From assembly GCF_039822625.1 (NCBI RefSeq), contig NZ_JBDLLG010000001.1:1-64000 (forward strand): DNA of 64,000 nucleotides, given 5' to 3'. This DNA comes from Marinimicrobium locisalis (GTDB taxonomy: Bacteria; Pseudomonadota; Gammaproteobacteria; Pseudomonadales; Cellvibrionaceae). This document shows, piece by piece, positions 46,899 through 55,429 of this stretch. The position numbers and the translations under genes were made by a program. The first letter of the stretch is position 1; each line of letters starts with the position of its first letter. Below the pieces are notes generated by a model. That model was not told the origin of the DNA and searched no databases. It worked only from the letters and a program-made list of their open reading frames with translations.

Positions 46899-49733
46899 AT
46901 GCAAGACAGCATCATGGAGCACTTCTGGCGCACGTCCCATATCTCCGGAGGGAATGCCGCCTACGTTGAATCGCTCTACGACACATATTTACACGATCCC
47001 AATGCGGTGCCCGAACAGTGGCGCAACTACTTTGAGCAGTTGCCTCGCGTAGAAGGCGTGGTTACCCAGGACGTTCCTCACTCCGTCGTTCGCGAGCAGT
47101 TCCAGCGCCTCGCCAAAACCCGTTCCGTTAATGCCTCCGCAACCGTAGCCGGCTCAGTCAGCATTGAGCATGAGCGCAAGCAGGTCAAGGTTCTTCAACT
47201 GATCAGTTCTTACCGCTTCCGTGGCCACCAGAAGGCCCAGCTGGATCCCCTGGGTATTATGGAGCGCGAGCGGGTGCCCGACCTTGAACTGGGTTTTCAC
47301 GGGCTCACCCAAGCCGACCTCGACACTGAGTTCAATACCGGCAACCTGTTTATCGGCCGCGAAGAGGCGTCTTTGCGGTATATCGTCGATGCGTTGGAGC
47401 AGACTTACTGCGGGCACGTTGGCCCGGAGATCATGCATATTACCAACCTGGCCGAAAAGCAGTGGCTTCAGCAGCGTCTCGAAAGCGTTCGCTCCAAGCC
47501 GGACTTCAGTGATGAGCAACGGCTGTCGGTGTTGGACCGCCTTATTGCTGCCGAAGGCCTCGAACGTCACCTGGACAGTAAGTACCCGGGCACCAAGCGG
47601 TTCGGTCTTGAAGGCGGGGAAACGTTCATCCCCTTGGTGGATGCAATCGTCAAGCGTGCCGGCGGCTACGGTGCCAAGGAAATCGTGTTGGGCATGGCCC
47701 ACCGCGGTCGGTTGAACACTCTGGTTAATATTTTCGGCAAGAGCCCCTCGGAGCTGTTTGGTGAGTTTGAAGGGACAAAACGACTGGTGGATACCTCGGG
47801 CGATGTGAAGTACCACCAGGGCTTCTCCTCCAATATCATGACGCCCGGTGGCGAGCTACACATGGCCATGGCGTTTAATCCCTCCCATCTGGAGATTGTC
47901 TCGCCAGTGGTAGAGGGATCGGTCCGCGCTCGTCAGGATCGTCGCGAAGACCCGATTGGTGCAAAGGTTCTGCCTATCAGTGTCCACGGCGACGCGGCGT
48001 TTGCCGGCCAGGGTGTGGTCATGGAAACCTTCCAGATGTCACAAACCCGGGCTTACTCCACTGGGGGCACCATTCATTTGGTGATCAACAACCAGGTGGG
48101 CTTTACCACCAGTAAGCGCGAAGACATGCGCTCCACCGAATACTGTACCGATGTGGCGAAAATGGTGGAGGCACCCATTTTCCACGTCAACGGTGATGAC
48201 CCGGATGCGGTCCTGTTTGTCGCCCAACTGGCGGCGGACTACCGCTACGAGTTCAAGAAAGACGTGGTGATTGACCTGGTTTGCTATCGTCGGCGCGGGC
48301 ACAACGAGGCGGACGATCCCTCGGCCACCCAACCGCTGATGTACCAGAATATTCGAAAGCAAAAAACCACCCGTGCGCTGTACGCCGACAAGCTTATCGA
48401 AGCGGGTATCGTTAAGGCCGAAGACGCCGACGAAATGATGAACGACTACCGCGCTGCGCTTGATCGAGGGGACAGTGTTGCCAATGGGTTGGTGTCCGAG
48501 CCGGACAGCTCTTTGTTTGTCGATTGGTCCCCCTACATCGGCCACGATTGGAACACCCCCGGTGACACCAGCTTTGACTTGAAACGCCTGCAGGCGCTCG
48601 GGCAAAAGATGTGCGAGATACCCGATGGCGTGGTGGTCCAAAAGCAGGTTGGTAAAATCTACGACGACCGTCGGAAAATGGCTGGCGGTGCTTTGCCCAT
48701 CAACTGGGGCATGGCGGAGACTTTGGCTTACGCGACCCTGCTGGAACAGGGCTATGGCGTTCGTCTCACGGGCCAGGACGTTGGCCGGGGGACCTTCTCT
48801 CATCGTCATGCGGTGGTCCACAGCCAGAAGGACGGGGCCACCTATATTCCCCTGCGGCACCTGAAGGATGACCAGCCCGCCTTTGATCTGTATGACTCGC
48901 TTCTGTCGGAAGAGGCGGTGCTGGCGTTCGAGTACGGTTACGCCACAACAACGCCCCACGGACTGATTATCTGGGAAGCGCAGTTTGGGGACTTTGCCAA
49001 CGGCGCCCAGGTTGTGATCGACCAGTTTATTACCAGTGGTGAGCACAAATGGGGTCGCCTGTGCGGCTTGACCATGCTGCTGCCCCATGGCTACGAAGGG
49101 CAGGGGCCGGAGCACTCCTCCGCTCGCTTGGAGCGCTTCATGCAGTTGTGCGCCGAGCACAATATCCAGGTATGCGTGCCCACTACACCCGCTCAGGTCT
49201 TCCACATGCTGCGCCGTCAGGTGATTCGTCCGATGCGTCGTCCGCTGGTGGTCATGAGCCCCAAATGGATTTTGCGTCACAAACTGGCGACCTCCAGCCT
49301 GGAAGATTTGGCCAACGGCCACTTCCACAATGTGATTACCGAAGAGCAAGTCGAACCGGAAAAGGCCAAACGTGTCGTGCTGTGTTCGGGCAAGGTGTAT
49401 TACCACTTGTTGGAAGAACGAATGGAGCGAGAGCAGGATGATGTGGCTCTCATCCGCCTCGAGCAGCTTTACCCCTTCCCGGAGCACGAACTCAAAAAGG
49501 CTCTGGCCCCCTTCAAGAACCTGAAGGACATTGTCTGGTGCCAGGAAGAGCCGATGAACCAGGGCGCGTGGTACAGCAGCCAGCATCACATGCGCCGCGT
49601 GGTCAACGATCACAACCCGGAGCTCGCTCTTAGCTACGTGGGGCGCGACCCCTCGGCCGCTCCGGCGGCGGGGTATGCCTCTGTGCACCTGGAAGAGCAG
49701 AAGCGTTTTATTAATGAGGCTCTGAGCGTTTAA
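46899..49733 (+). CDS. sucA: 2-oxoglutarate dehydrogenase E1 component SucA
   Basis: Thiamine-diphosphate enzyme that decarboxylates 2-oxoglutarate. 944 residues from ATG at 46899, after AAGGTGG. N-terminal E2-binding segment (MEHFWRTSHISGGNAAYVES), then YRFRGHQKAQLDPLG. TPP-binding domain contains GMAHRGRLNTLVNI, HGDAAFAGQGVVMETFQM and VVIDLVCYRRRGHNEADDPS. The C-terminal pyrimidine-binding domain has GQDVGRGTFSHRHAV, EAQFGDFANGAQVVIDQFI and LLPHGYEGQGPEHSSARLER. First gene of sucAB-lpd-sucCD. Confidence 0.98.
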   Translation: MQDSIMEHFWRTSHISGGNAAYVESLYDTYLHDPNAVPEQWRNYFEQLPRVEGVVTQDVPHSVVREQFQRLAKTRSVNASATVAGSVSIEHERKQVKVLQLISSYRFRGHQKAQLDPLGIMERERVPDLELGFHGLTQADLDTEFNTGNLFIGREEASLRYIVDALEQTYCGHVGPEIMHITNLAEKQWLQQRLESVRSKPDFSDEQRLSVLDRLIAAEGLERHLDSKYPGTKRFGLEGGETFIPLVDAIVKRAGGYGAKEIVLGMAHRGRLNTLVNIFGKSPSELFGEFEGTKRLVDTSGDVKYHQGFSSNIMTPGGELHMAMAFNPSHLEIVSPVVEGSVRARQDRREDPIGAKVLPISVHGDAAFAGQGVVMETFQMSQTRAYSTGGTIHLVINNQVGFTTSKREDMRSTEYCTDVAKMVEAPIFHVNGDDPDAVLFVAQLAADYRYEFKKDVVIDLVCYRRRGHNEADDPSATQPLMYQNIRKQKTTRALYADKLIEAGIVKAEDADEMMNDYRAALDRGDSVANGLVSEPDSSLFVDWSPYIGHDWNTPGDTSFDLKRLQALGQKMCEIPDGVVVQKQVGKIYDDRRKMAGGALPINWGMAETLAYATLLEQGYGVRLTGQDVGRGTFSHRHAVVHSQKDGATYIPLRHLKDDQPAFDLYDSLLSEEAVLAFEYGYATTTPHGLIIWEAQFGDFANGAQVVIDQFITSGEHKWGRLCGLTMLLPHGYEGQGPEHSSARLERFMQLCAEHNIQVCVPTTPAQVFHMLRRQVIRPMRRPLVVMSPKWILRHKLATSSLEDLANGHFHNVITEEQVEPEKAKRVVLCSGKVYYHLLEERMEREQDDVALIRLEQLYPFPEHELKKALAPFKNLKDIVWCQEEPMNQGAWYSSQHHMRRVVNDHNPELALSYVGRDPSAAPAAGYASVHLEEQKRFINEALSV

Positions 49734-49785
49734 CGCCGGAGCCAGTGTTCGACAAAGAATCCACAGCGATTGCTAAGGACAAAGA

Positions 49786-51090
49786 ATGACTATTGAGATC
49801 AAAGCCCCGACCTTTCCCGAATCCGTTCAGGACGGCAGTATCGCCACTTGGCACAAAAAGCCCGGCGAGTCGGTATCTCGCGACGAGCTGCTCGTCGATA
49901 TTGAAACCGATAAAGTGGTGCTGGAAGTGGTTGCGCCGGCTGACGGTAGCATCTCAGAAATTATCAAAGACGAAGGCGAAACGGTACTCAGCAAAGAGGT
50001 GATCGCCAAGTTTGAAGAGGGTGCTGCTGGCGGCAAGAGCGAGCAGAAGGAAGAGAAGAAAGAGGATGATTCTGACAAGAAAAAGTCGGAAGCCAAGTCT
50101 GGCGGCTCTGAAGAAAAGAGCGCCGAGGAAAAGGACAGCGGCGACAAGAAGTCTGATGATGAAGAGAAGCTGCTGAGCCCCGCCGCTCGGAAAATGGCGG
50201 ACGAGAACAACATTGACCCCAACAGCATCCCCGGCAGTGGCAAAGACGGCCGCGTAACCAAAGAGGATGTGGTCAGCTTCCTCAAGTCCGGAGAAGACAA
50301 GTCCGGGGGAGAGAAGAGCGAAGCGCCTAAGAGTGGTGGCACCAGCTCCGCTTCAAAGCAGGCGGAAGTGGAAACTCCCCAGGGCGAGCGCGCGGAAAAA
50401 CGTGTTCCCATGACTCGTTTGCGCAAGCGCATCGCCGAGCGCCTGTTGGAGGCCTCCAACACCACAGCCATGTTGACCACTTTCAACGAAGTGAATATGG
50501 CACCGATCATGGAGTTACGCTCGCGCTATAAAGACAAGTTTGAGAAAGCTCACGACGGCACTCGCCTGGGCTTCATGGGCTTCTTTGTAAAAGCGGCGGC
50601 CGAAGCGCTGCGTCGCTTCCCGGCGGTGAACGCTTCCATCGATAACAACGATGTGGTCTACCACGGTTATCAAGACATTGGTGTGGCGGTTTCCACCGAC
50701 AAGGGCTTGGTTGTACCGGTGCTGCGTAATGCCGAAAACATGGGGCTGGCAGACATCGAGAGTACTGTTCGCGATTTCGGCCTGCGCGCCCGTGACGGCA
50801 AGCTGGGCATTGAAGAGATGACCGGTGGCACCTTTACCATCACCAACGGTGGGGTGTTTGGATCTCTGCTGTCCACTCCGATCCTGAATATGCCGCAGTC
50901 CGCCATTCTGGGGATGCACAAAATTCAAGAACGTCCCATGGCCGTTAACGGCGAGGTGAAGATCTTGCCGGTGATGTACCTGGCGCTCTCTTATGACCAC
51001 CGCCTGCTGGATGGCAAAGAGGCGGTTCAGTTCCTCGTTACCATCAAGGACCTGCTGGAAGACCCAGCGCGGATTCTCCTGGAAATTTAA
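49786..51090 (+). CDS. sucB: 2-oxoglutarate dehydrogenase E2 component SucB
   Basis: Dihydrolipoyl succinyltransferase, core of the 2-oxoglutarate dehydrogenase complex. 434 residues. The lipoyl domain starts IEIKAPTFPESVQDG; the lipoylated lysine is Lys43 in IETDKVVLEV. A long Lys/Glu/Ser-rich linker (residues about 85-125) is followed by the subunit-binding domain LLSPAARKMADENNIDPN. The catalytic domain ends with the active-site LALSYDHRLLDGKEAVQFL. The linker is very charged compared with the usual Ala/Pro type. Confidence 0.97.
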   Translation: MTIEIKAPTFPESVQDGSIATWHKKPGESVSRDELLVDIETDKVVLEVVAPADGSISEIIKDEGETVLSKEVIAKFEEGAAGGKSEQKEEKKEDDSDKKKSEAKSGGSEEKSAEEKDSGDKKSDDEEKLLSPAARKMADENNIDPNSIPGSGKDGRVTKEDVVSFLKSGEDKSGGEKSEAPKSGGTSSASKQAEVETPQGERAEKRVPMTRLRKRIAERLLEASNTTAMLTTFNEVNMAPIMELRSRYKDKFEKAHDGTRLGFMGFFVKAAAEALRRFPAVNASIDNNDVVYHGYQDIGVAVSTDKGLVVPVLRNAENMGLADIESTVRDFGLRARDGKLGIEEMTGGTFTITNGGVFGSLLSTPILNMPQSAILGMHKIQERPMAVNGEVKILPVMYLALSYDHRLLDGKEAVQFLVTIKDLLEDPARILLEI

Positions 51091-51099
51091 ACACTGTTC

Positions 51100-51124
51100 A
51101 GCGGGCCGTTCGGCCCGCTTTATT
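51100..51124 (+). terminator. Terminator or attenuator between sucB and lpd
   Basis: AGCGGGCC / GGCCCGCT, perfect 8-bp stem with loop GTTC and then TTATT, 10 bases after sucB. A partial terminator inside the suc run would set lower expression of lpd and sucCD. Confidence 0.75.
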
Positions 51125-51200
51125 GTAAAGGTTCTCTCATCGAATAGAGCGCTTGACGACGTGGCTCGTCAAGCTGCACCGAAACATCGGGAAACATGAT

Positions 51201-52640
51201 ATGTCTGATAAGTTTGATGTCGTTGTGATTGGTTCCGGCCCCGCCGGTTACGTGGCCGCCATTCGCGCCGCCCAGTTGGGTTTGAAAACCGCTTGTGTCG
51301 AGAAGTGGCAGAACAAAGAAGGCAAGGGCGTGAATGGTGGTACCTGCCTGAACGTGGGCTGCATTCCCTCCAAAGCATTGCTGGACAGCTCGCATAAGTT
51401 CTACGAAGCTCAGAAGGACTTTAAGGTTCACGGCATCACCACCAAGGGCGTGGAGATGGACGTACCCGCCATGCTGGAGCGTAAAGACAAGATTGTTAAA
51501 CAGCTCACCGGCGGCATCTCCTCCTTGTTCAAGGCGAACGGCGTTACCTCGGTCTTTGGTACCGGGAAGCTGCTCGCCAACCATAAAGTGGAAGTGACCG
51601 ACAGCGACGGCAAAACCAAAACCCTGGAGGCGGACAATGTGATTCTCGCCTCCGGCTCCCGTCCCATCGACATTCCGGTGGCCAAGCTCGATAACGATGT
51701 CATTGTGGACTCTACCGGTGCCCTGGAGTTCGACTCCGTGCCCAAGCGTTTGGGCGTGATCGGTGCCGGCGTGATCGGGTTGGAACTCGGTAGCGTCTGG
51801 AAGCGCCTGGGCTCGGAAGTGGTGGTGTTGGAAGCGATGGAGAAGTTTCTATCCATCATGGACCAACAGGTCGCCAAGGAAACCCAAAAGATTTTGACCA
51901 AACAAGGTCTGGATATCCGCCTGAGCTGTCGCGTGACCGGCTCGGAAGTGAAGGGCAAGGAAGTGACGGTGACCTTCACCGATAAAGACGGCAAGGAGCA
52001 GAAAGAAACATTCGACAAACTAATCGTCTGCGTCGGCCGTCGCCCTTACACCGAAGGCCTTCTGGCGGAAGACAGCGGCGTCAACCTGGACGAGCGCGGG
52101 TTCATTTACGTCAATGACCTCTGTGCCACTGATGCCCCGGGCGTCTGGGCCGTCGGTGACGTGGTGCGTGGCCCGATGCTGGCCCACAAGGGCTCGGAAG
52201 AGGGCGTCATGGTGGCCGAACGCATCGCCGGCCAAAAGACTGTGATGAATTACGACGTTATTCCCAACGTGATTTACACCCACCCCGAAGTGGCCTCGGT
52301 CGGTCGAACCGAAGAGCAAATCAAAGCCGACGGCGAACCCTACAAGGTGGGTACTTTCCCCTTCGCCGCCAGTGGTCGGGCCATGGCCGCCAACGATACC
52401 GATGGCCTGGTTAAGATCATAGCGCACGCGGAAACCGATCGTATTCTTGGGGCGCACATCGTCGGCCCCAGCGCTGCCGACTTGATTCAACAGGTGGCGA
52501 TTGCGATGGAGTTCGGCAGCAGCTCCGAGGATCTGGGTCTGATGGTGTTTGGTCATCCGACTCTGTCCGAAGCTGTGCATGAAGCAGCCTTGGCGATTCA
52601 TGGACATGCGATCCATATCGCCAACAAGAAGAAGCGATAG
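51201..52640 (+). CDS. lpd: Dihydrolipoyl dehydrogenase Lpd
   Basis: E3 flavoprotein that reoxidises dihydrolipoamide with NAD in the 2-oxoglutarate (and possibly pyruvate) dehydrogenase complexes. 479 residues from ATG 51201. FAD-binding VVVIGSGPAGYVAAIRAAQLG, the redox disulfide in GGTCLNVGCIPSKALLDSSH, NAD-binding LGVIGAGVIGLELGSVW, and the C-terminal His-Glu pair in FGHPTLSEAVHEAALAIHGHAIH. The longer in-frame start at 51153 has no ribosome site. Confidence 0.97.
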   Translation: MSDKFDVVVIGSGPAGYVAAIRAAQLGLKTACVEKWQNKEGKGVNGGTCLNVGCIPSKALLDSSHKFYEAQKDFKVHGITTKGVEMDVPAMLERKDKIVKQLTGGISSLFKANGVTSVFGTGKLLANHKVEVTDSDGKTKTLEADNVILASGSRPIDIPVAKLDNDVIVDSTGALEFDSVPKRLGVIGAGVIGLELGSVWKRLGSEVVVLEAMEKFLSIMDQQVAKETQKILTKQGLDIRLSCRVTGSEVKGKEVTVTFTDKDGKEQKETFDKLIVCVGRRPYTEGLLAEDSGVNLDERGFIYVNDLCATDAPGVWAVGDVVRGPMLAHKGSEEGVMVAERIAGQKTVMNYDVIPNVIYTHPEVASVGRTEEQIKADGEPYKVGTFPFAASGRAMAANDTDGLVKIIAHAETDRILGAHIVGPSAADLIQQVAIAMEFGSSSEDLGLMVFGHPTLSEAVHEAALAIHGHAIHIANKKKR

Positions 52641-52684
52641 ATAATAAATAGAACCGACACTGAGTTAGTCAACTCAACCCAGGG

Positions 52685-52752
52685 GACAGGCCGCCCTAAG
52701 GCGGCTTGTCGTTAGGTCATTTTTGCCGAAATCGTAAACTTCGGTTCGGCAA
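52685..52752 (+). promoter_or_regulatory. Tandem hairpins upstream of sucC
   Basis: First hairpin: GACAGGCCGCC (52685-52695) with GGCGGCTTGTC (52700-52710), loop CTAA, one G-U pair; a run of five T follows at 52720-52724. Second: TTGCCGAA (52723-52730) with TTCGGCAA (52745-52752). A nearer TTCGG (52740-52744) could pair with CCGAA instead, so two mutually exclusive folds exist. May be a terminator after lpd or a sucC leader element. Confidence 0.5.
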
Positions 52753-52773
52753 CAGACAATGTGGAATTGCACC

Positions 52774-53940
52774 ATGAATTTGCATGAATATCAGGGTAAG
52801 CAACTGTTCGCCCAGTACGGACTGCCCGTTTCCAAAGGCGTGGCGGCCAAATCCCCCGCCGAAGCGGTCGCCGCTGCCGATACCATTGGTGGCAGTGAGT
52901 TCGTTGTTAAGGCTCAGGTTCACGCGGGTGGTCGCGGTAAGGCCGGTGGCGTCAAGCTGGTCAAAACCAAAGGGGAAATCGAAGCCTTTGCCAAAGAGTG
53001 GTTGGGCAAAAACCTGGTGACTTATCAGACTGACGAAAAAGGTCAGCCGGTGAGTCGCATTCTGGTGGAAACCTGCACTGACATCGACCAGGAACTGTAC
53101 CTGGGCGCGGTGGTGGACCGTGCCAGCCGTCGCATCGTTTTCATGGCGTCCACCGAAGGCGGCGTGGAAATCGAAAAGGTCGCCGAGGAAACCCCGGAGA
53201 AAATTCTCAAGGCCACCATTGATCCGCTGGTGGGCGCTCAGCCCTATCAGGGCCGGGACCTTGCGTTCAAATTGGGCCTGGAAGGTAAACAAGTCAAACA
53301 GTTTGTTCAGATCTTCGTCGGTCTGGCGAAACTGTTCAAGGAGAAAGACCTGGCGCTGATTGAAGTGAACCCGCTGGTGATTACCAAGCAGGGCGACCTG
53401 CATTGCCTGGATGCCAAAGTCGGTATTGACGGTAATGCTTTATTCCGCCACCCGGACCTGCACGAAATGCACGACCCTTCCCAGGAAGACGAGCGCGAAG
53501 CGCATGCCGCCCAGTGGGAGCTGAACTATGTGGCGCTGGATGGCAACATCGGCTGCATGGTGAACGGCGCCGGCCTGGCCATGGGCACCATGGACATCGT
53601 GAAGCTGCACGGCGGCGCGCCGGCCAACTTCCTGGACGTGGGCGGCGGCGCCACTAAAGAGCGCGTGGTCGAAGCGTTTAAGATCATCCTGTCCGACGAG
53701 AACGTGAAAGCGGTTCTGATTAACATCTTCGGCGGCATTGTTCGTTGTGACCTGATCGCCGAGGGCGTTATTGGTGCGGTGGAAGAAGTGGGCGTTAAAG
53801 TGCCGGTGGTGGTACGTCTGGAAGGTAACAACGCCGAACTGGGTGCCAAGACGTTGGCGGACAGTGGTTTGAACATCATCGCCGCGACCAGCTTGACTGA
53901 CGCTGCTCAGCAAGTGGTTAAAGCAGCGGAGGGTAAGTAA
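52774..53940 (+). CDS. sucC: Succinyl-CoA synthetase beta subunit SucC
   Basis: With SucD converts succinyl-CoA, ADP (or GDP) and phosphate to succinate, ATP and CoA. 388 residues from MNLHEYQGKQLFAQYG at 52774; the upstream in-frame ATG at 52759 adds only five residues. ATP-grasp motifs VVKAQVHAGGRGKAGGVKLV, EVNPLVIT and CLDAKVGID; the CoA-ligase part has NGAGLAMGTMDIVKLHGG, PANFLDVGGGA and FGGIVRCDLIAEG. Its stop overlaps the sucD ATG by one base (TAATG). Confidence 0.98.
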   Translation: MNLHEYQGKQLFAQYGLPVSKGVAAKSPAEAVAAADTIGGSEFVVKAQVHAGGRGKAGGVKLVKTKGEIEAFAKEWLGKNLVTYQTDEKGQPVSRILVETCTDIDQELYLGAVVDRASRRIVFMASTEGGVEIEKVAEETPEKILKATIDPLVGAQPYQGRDLAFKLGLEGKQVKQFVQIFVGLAKLFKEKDLALIEVNPLVITKQGDLHCLDAKVGIDGNALFRHPDLHEMHDPSQEDEREAHAAQWELNYVALDGNIGCMVNGAGLAMGTMDIVKLHGGAPANFLDVGGGATKERVVEAFKIILSDENVKAVLINIFGGIVRCDLIAEGVIGAVEEVGVKVPVVVRLEGNNAELGAKTLADSGLNIIAATSLTDAAQQVVKAAEGK

Positions 53941-54812
53941 TGAGCATTTTGATCAACAAAGACACCAAAGTTATCTGTCAGGGTTTTACCGGTGCTCAGG
54001 GCACCTTCCACTCCGAGCAGGCCATCGCCTACGGCACGAAAATGGTCGGCGGTGTGACTCCGGGCAAAGGCGGCCAAACTCACTTGGGTCTGCCGGTGTT
54101 TAACACCGTGGCGGAAGCGGTGGAAGAAACCGGTGCGGAAGCGTCCGTTATTTATGTGCCGGCGCCGTTCTGTAAGGATTCAATCCTGGAAGCGGCCAAT
54201 GCGGGTATTAAGCTGATTGTTTGCATTACCGAAGGTATCCCGACGCTGGATATGCTCGACTGCAAAGTGAAGTGTGACGAGCTGGGCGCGCGCCTGATCG
54301 GCCCGAACTGCCCCGGTGTTATTACGCCGGATGAGTGCAAAATTGGCATTATGCCGGGCCACATCCACCAGGCCGGCCGCGTGGGTATTGTGTCCCGTTC
54401 CGGTACGTTGACGTATGAGGCGGTGAAGCAGACCACGGATCACGGTTTCGGTCAGTCGACTTGTGTCGGTATTGGCGGGGACCCAATCCCGGGTTCGAGC
54501 TTTATCGATATTCTGGAGCTGTTCCAGAATGATCCGAAGACTGAAGCGATTGTGATGATCGGTGAGATTGGCGGTAGCGCTGAGGAAGAAGCGGCGGCGT
54601 ATATCAAGGCGAATGTCACTAAACCGGTGGTGTCTTACATCGCGGGCGTGACCGCGCCGAAGGGTAAGCGCATGGGCCACGCCGGTGCGATTATTGCGGG
54701 CGGCAAGGGTACGGCGGATGAGAAGTTCGCGGCCTTGGAGGATGCGGGCGTTAAAACGGTCCGCAGCCTCGCCGACATCGGCGAAGCATTGAAAGAAGCC
54801 ACTGGCTGGTAA
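53940..54812 (+). CDS. sucD: Succinyl-CoA synthetase alpha subunit SucD
   Basis: CoA-binding subunit with the phosphohistidine intermediate. 290 residues. CoA-binding KVICQGFTGAQGTFHSEQAI, GGVTPGKGGQTHLGLPVF, RLIGPNCPGVITPDECKIGI, SRSGTLTYEAVKQTT and GIGGDPIPGSSFIDIL. The active-site His is in GKRMGHAGAIIAGGKGTA. Last gene of the TCA run; a strong terminator follows. Confidence 0.98.
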   Translation: MSILINKDTKVICQGFTGAQGTFHSEQAIAYGTKMVGGVTPGKGGQTHLGLPVFNTVAEAVEETGAEASVIYVPAPFCKDSILEAANAGIKLIVCITEGIPTLDMLDCKVKCDELGARLIGPNCPGVITPDECKIGIMPGHIHQAGRVGIVSRSGTLTYEAVKQTTDHGFGQSTCVGIGGDPIPGSSFIDILELFQNDPKTEAIVMIGEIGGSAEEEAAAYIKANVTKPVVSYIAGVTAPKGKRMGHAGAIIAGGKGTADEKFAALEDAGVKTVRSLADIGEALKEATGW

Positions 54813-54820
54813 TTCTTTCA

Positions 54821-54856
54821 CACAAAAAAGGCGGCCTCCGGGTCGCCTTTTTTGTG
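54821..54856 (+). terminator. Terminator after sucD
   Basis: CACAAAAAAGGCG pairs with CGCCTTTTTTGTG around GCCTCCGGGT. A-rich and T-rich flanks make it work in both directions. It is nine bases past the stop. Confidence 0.92.
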
Positions 54857-54899
54857 TTTGCTGCTTTCGGGCTTTTTGCATTATTAGTTGAGTCCGGCA

Positions 54900-55050
54900 G
54901 AGGAGGGGAATACCGGTTGGAGACCCGCCGTGAACCCATCCATGGGGGCTTCTCATCGGCATCCATGCCTCGGCTTTGGCTTCCTGCGTCGCCCTAACAC
55001 CTACATCCATGTAGGCGTCAGAGAGTCTCCACATGATATTCCTCCACGAC
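54900..55050 (-). repeat. Palindromic intergenic element, copy 3 (long head, diverged arms)
   Basis: The left arm 54900-54924 (GAGGAGGGGAATACCGGTTGGAGAC) closely resembles copy 2, but the right arm (from 55025, GTCTCCACATGATATTCC) matches it only in part, so this stem is decayed. The head read on the minus strand is almost identical to copy 4: CCTACATGGATGTAGG, GGCATGGATGCC and CCCCCATGGATGGG in order. Confidence 0.85.
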
Positions 55051-55080
55051 GCCTCAGTGCCAACTGCAATTTGTTGAGGC

Positions 55081-55116
55081 GTAGGGTGGGTAAGAAGCGA
55101 AGCGCCGCCACCCACC
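55081..55116. repeat. REP-like palindrome
   Basis: GTAGGGTGGGT at one end and ACCCACC at the other flank GAAGCGAAGCGCCG. The 5' GTAG and short imperfect stem are typical of REP sequences. Confidence 0.6.
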
Positions 55117-55156
55117 AACATTAGCGTGCGGAATTCTCTGGGACCGCTATGTAATG

Positions 55157-55238
55157 GTAGGTCGGATTAGCGAAGCGTAATCCGACAACGAGAGGCGAAA
55201 ATGGGCTTGTCGGATTACGCTTCGCTAATCCGACCTAC
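55157..55238. repeat. Paired REP-like sequences forming a 32-bp perfect inverted repeat
   Basis: The arms 55157-55188 and 55207-55238 are exact 32-base inverted copies (GTAGGTCGGATTAGCGAAGC and on). Each arm is itself a palindrome (TCGGATTA ... TAATCCGA around GCGAAGCG). Two inverted REPs with an 18-base spacer match the BIME arrangement known from enterobacteria and pseudomonads. The same REP type is widespread in gammaproteobacteria in my memory; such repeats are mobilised by RAYT transposases, none of which is in the window. Confidence 0.85.
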
Positions 55239-55296
55239 GAAGCTGCGTAGCACAGAGCGTGCTATCTCAAAACAACGTTCGGCTGGCACCAGCGGA

Positions 55297-55396
55297 GGGT
55301 GGGCATACCACTGCGAGACCGTTACCTGCCTGGACGGCAGGTAATCGAGCCCCCAGGGATGGGTTTACGGCGTGTCTCGCAGTGGTATGCCCACCC
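55297..55396 (+). repeat. Palindromic intergenic element, copy 5 (variant head)
   Basis: The arms 55297-55319 and 55374-55396 are perfect 23-base inverted repeats (GGGTGGGCATACCACTGCGA and on). The head differs from other copies but keeps the design: a 9-bp hairpin TTACCTGCC/GGCAGGTAA (55322-55330 with 55336-55344) with loop TGGAC, then CCCCCAGGGATGGG and TTTACGGCG. It lies between the convergent sucD and rluE genes. Confidence 0.88.
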
Positions 55397-55429
55397 GCAG
55401 CGCTGTAATGCGAAGTGTTGATGTTGAAG

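Noticed and set aside
46899..46925. Later sucA start at MEHFWRTS (ATG about 46914)
   Set aside because: The ATG at 46899 has AAGGTGG at correct spacing, so the longer form is preferred.
48039..49688. 549-codon minus-strand ORF
   Set aside because: Antisense shadow of sucA with no recognisable domain.
54180..55121. 313-codon ORF on the minus strand over sucD
   Set aside because: Antisense to the clear sucD gene and extending into repeat element copy 3; codon pattern is that of a GC-rich shadow frame.
55157..55238. Large perfect palindrome considered as a CRISPR repeat, attC site or origin
   Set aside because: Only two inverted units, no spacers, no integrase or cas gene nearby, and each half is a standard REP-type palindrome.
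54813..55429. Possible sRNA gene between sucD and rluE
   Set aside because: Structure is fully accounted for by a terminator, two palindromic elements and REP units; no independent promoter was recognised.
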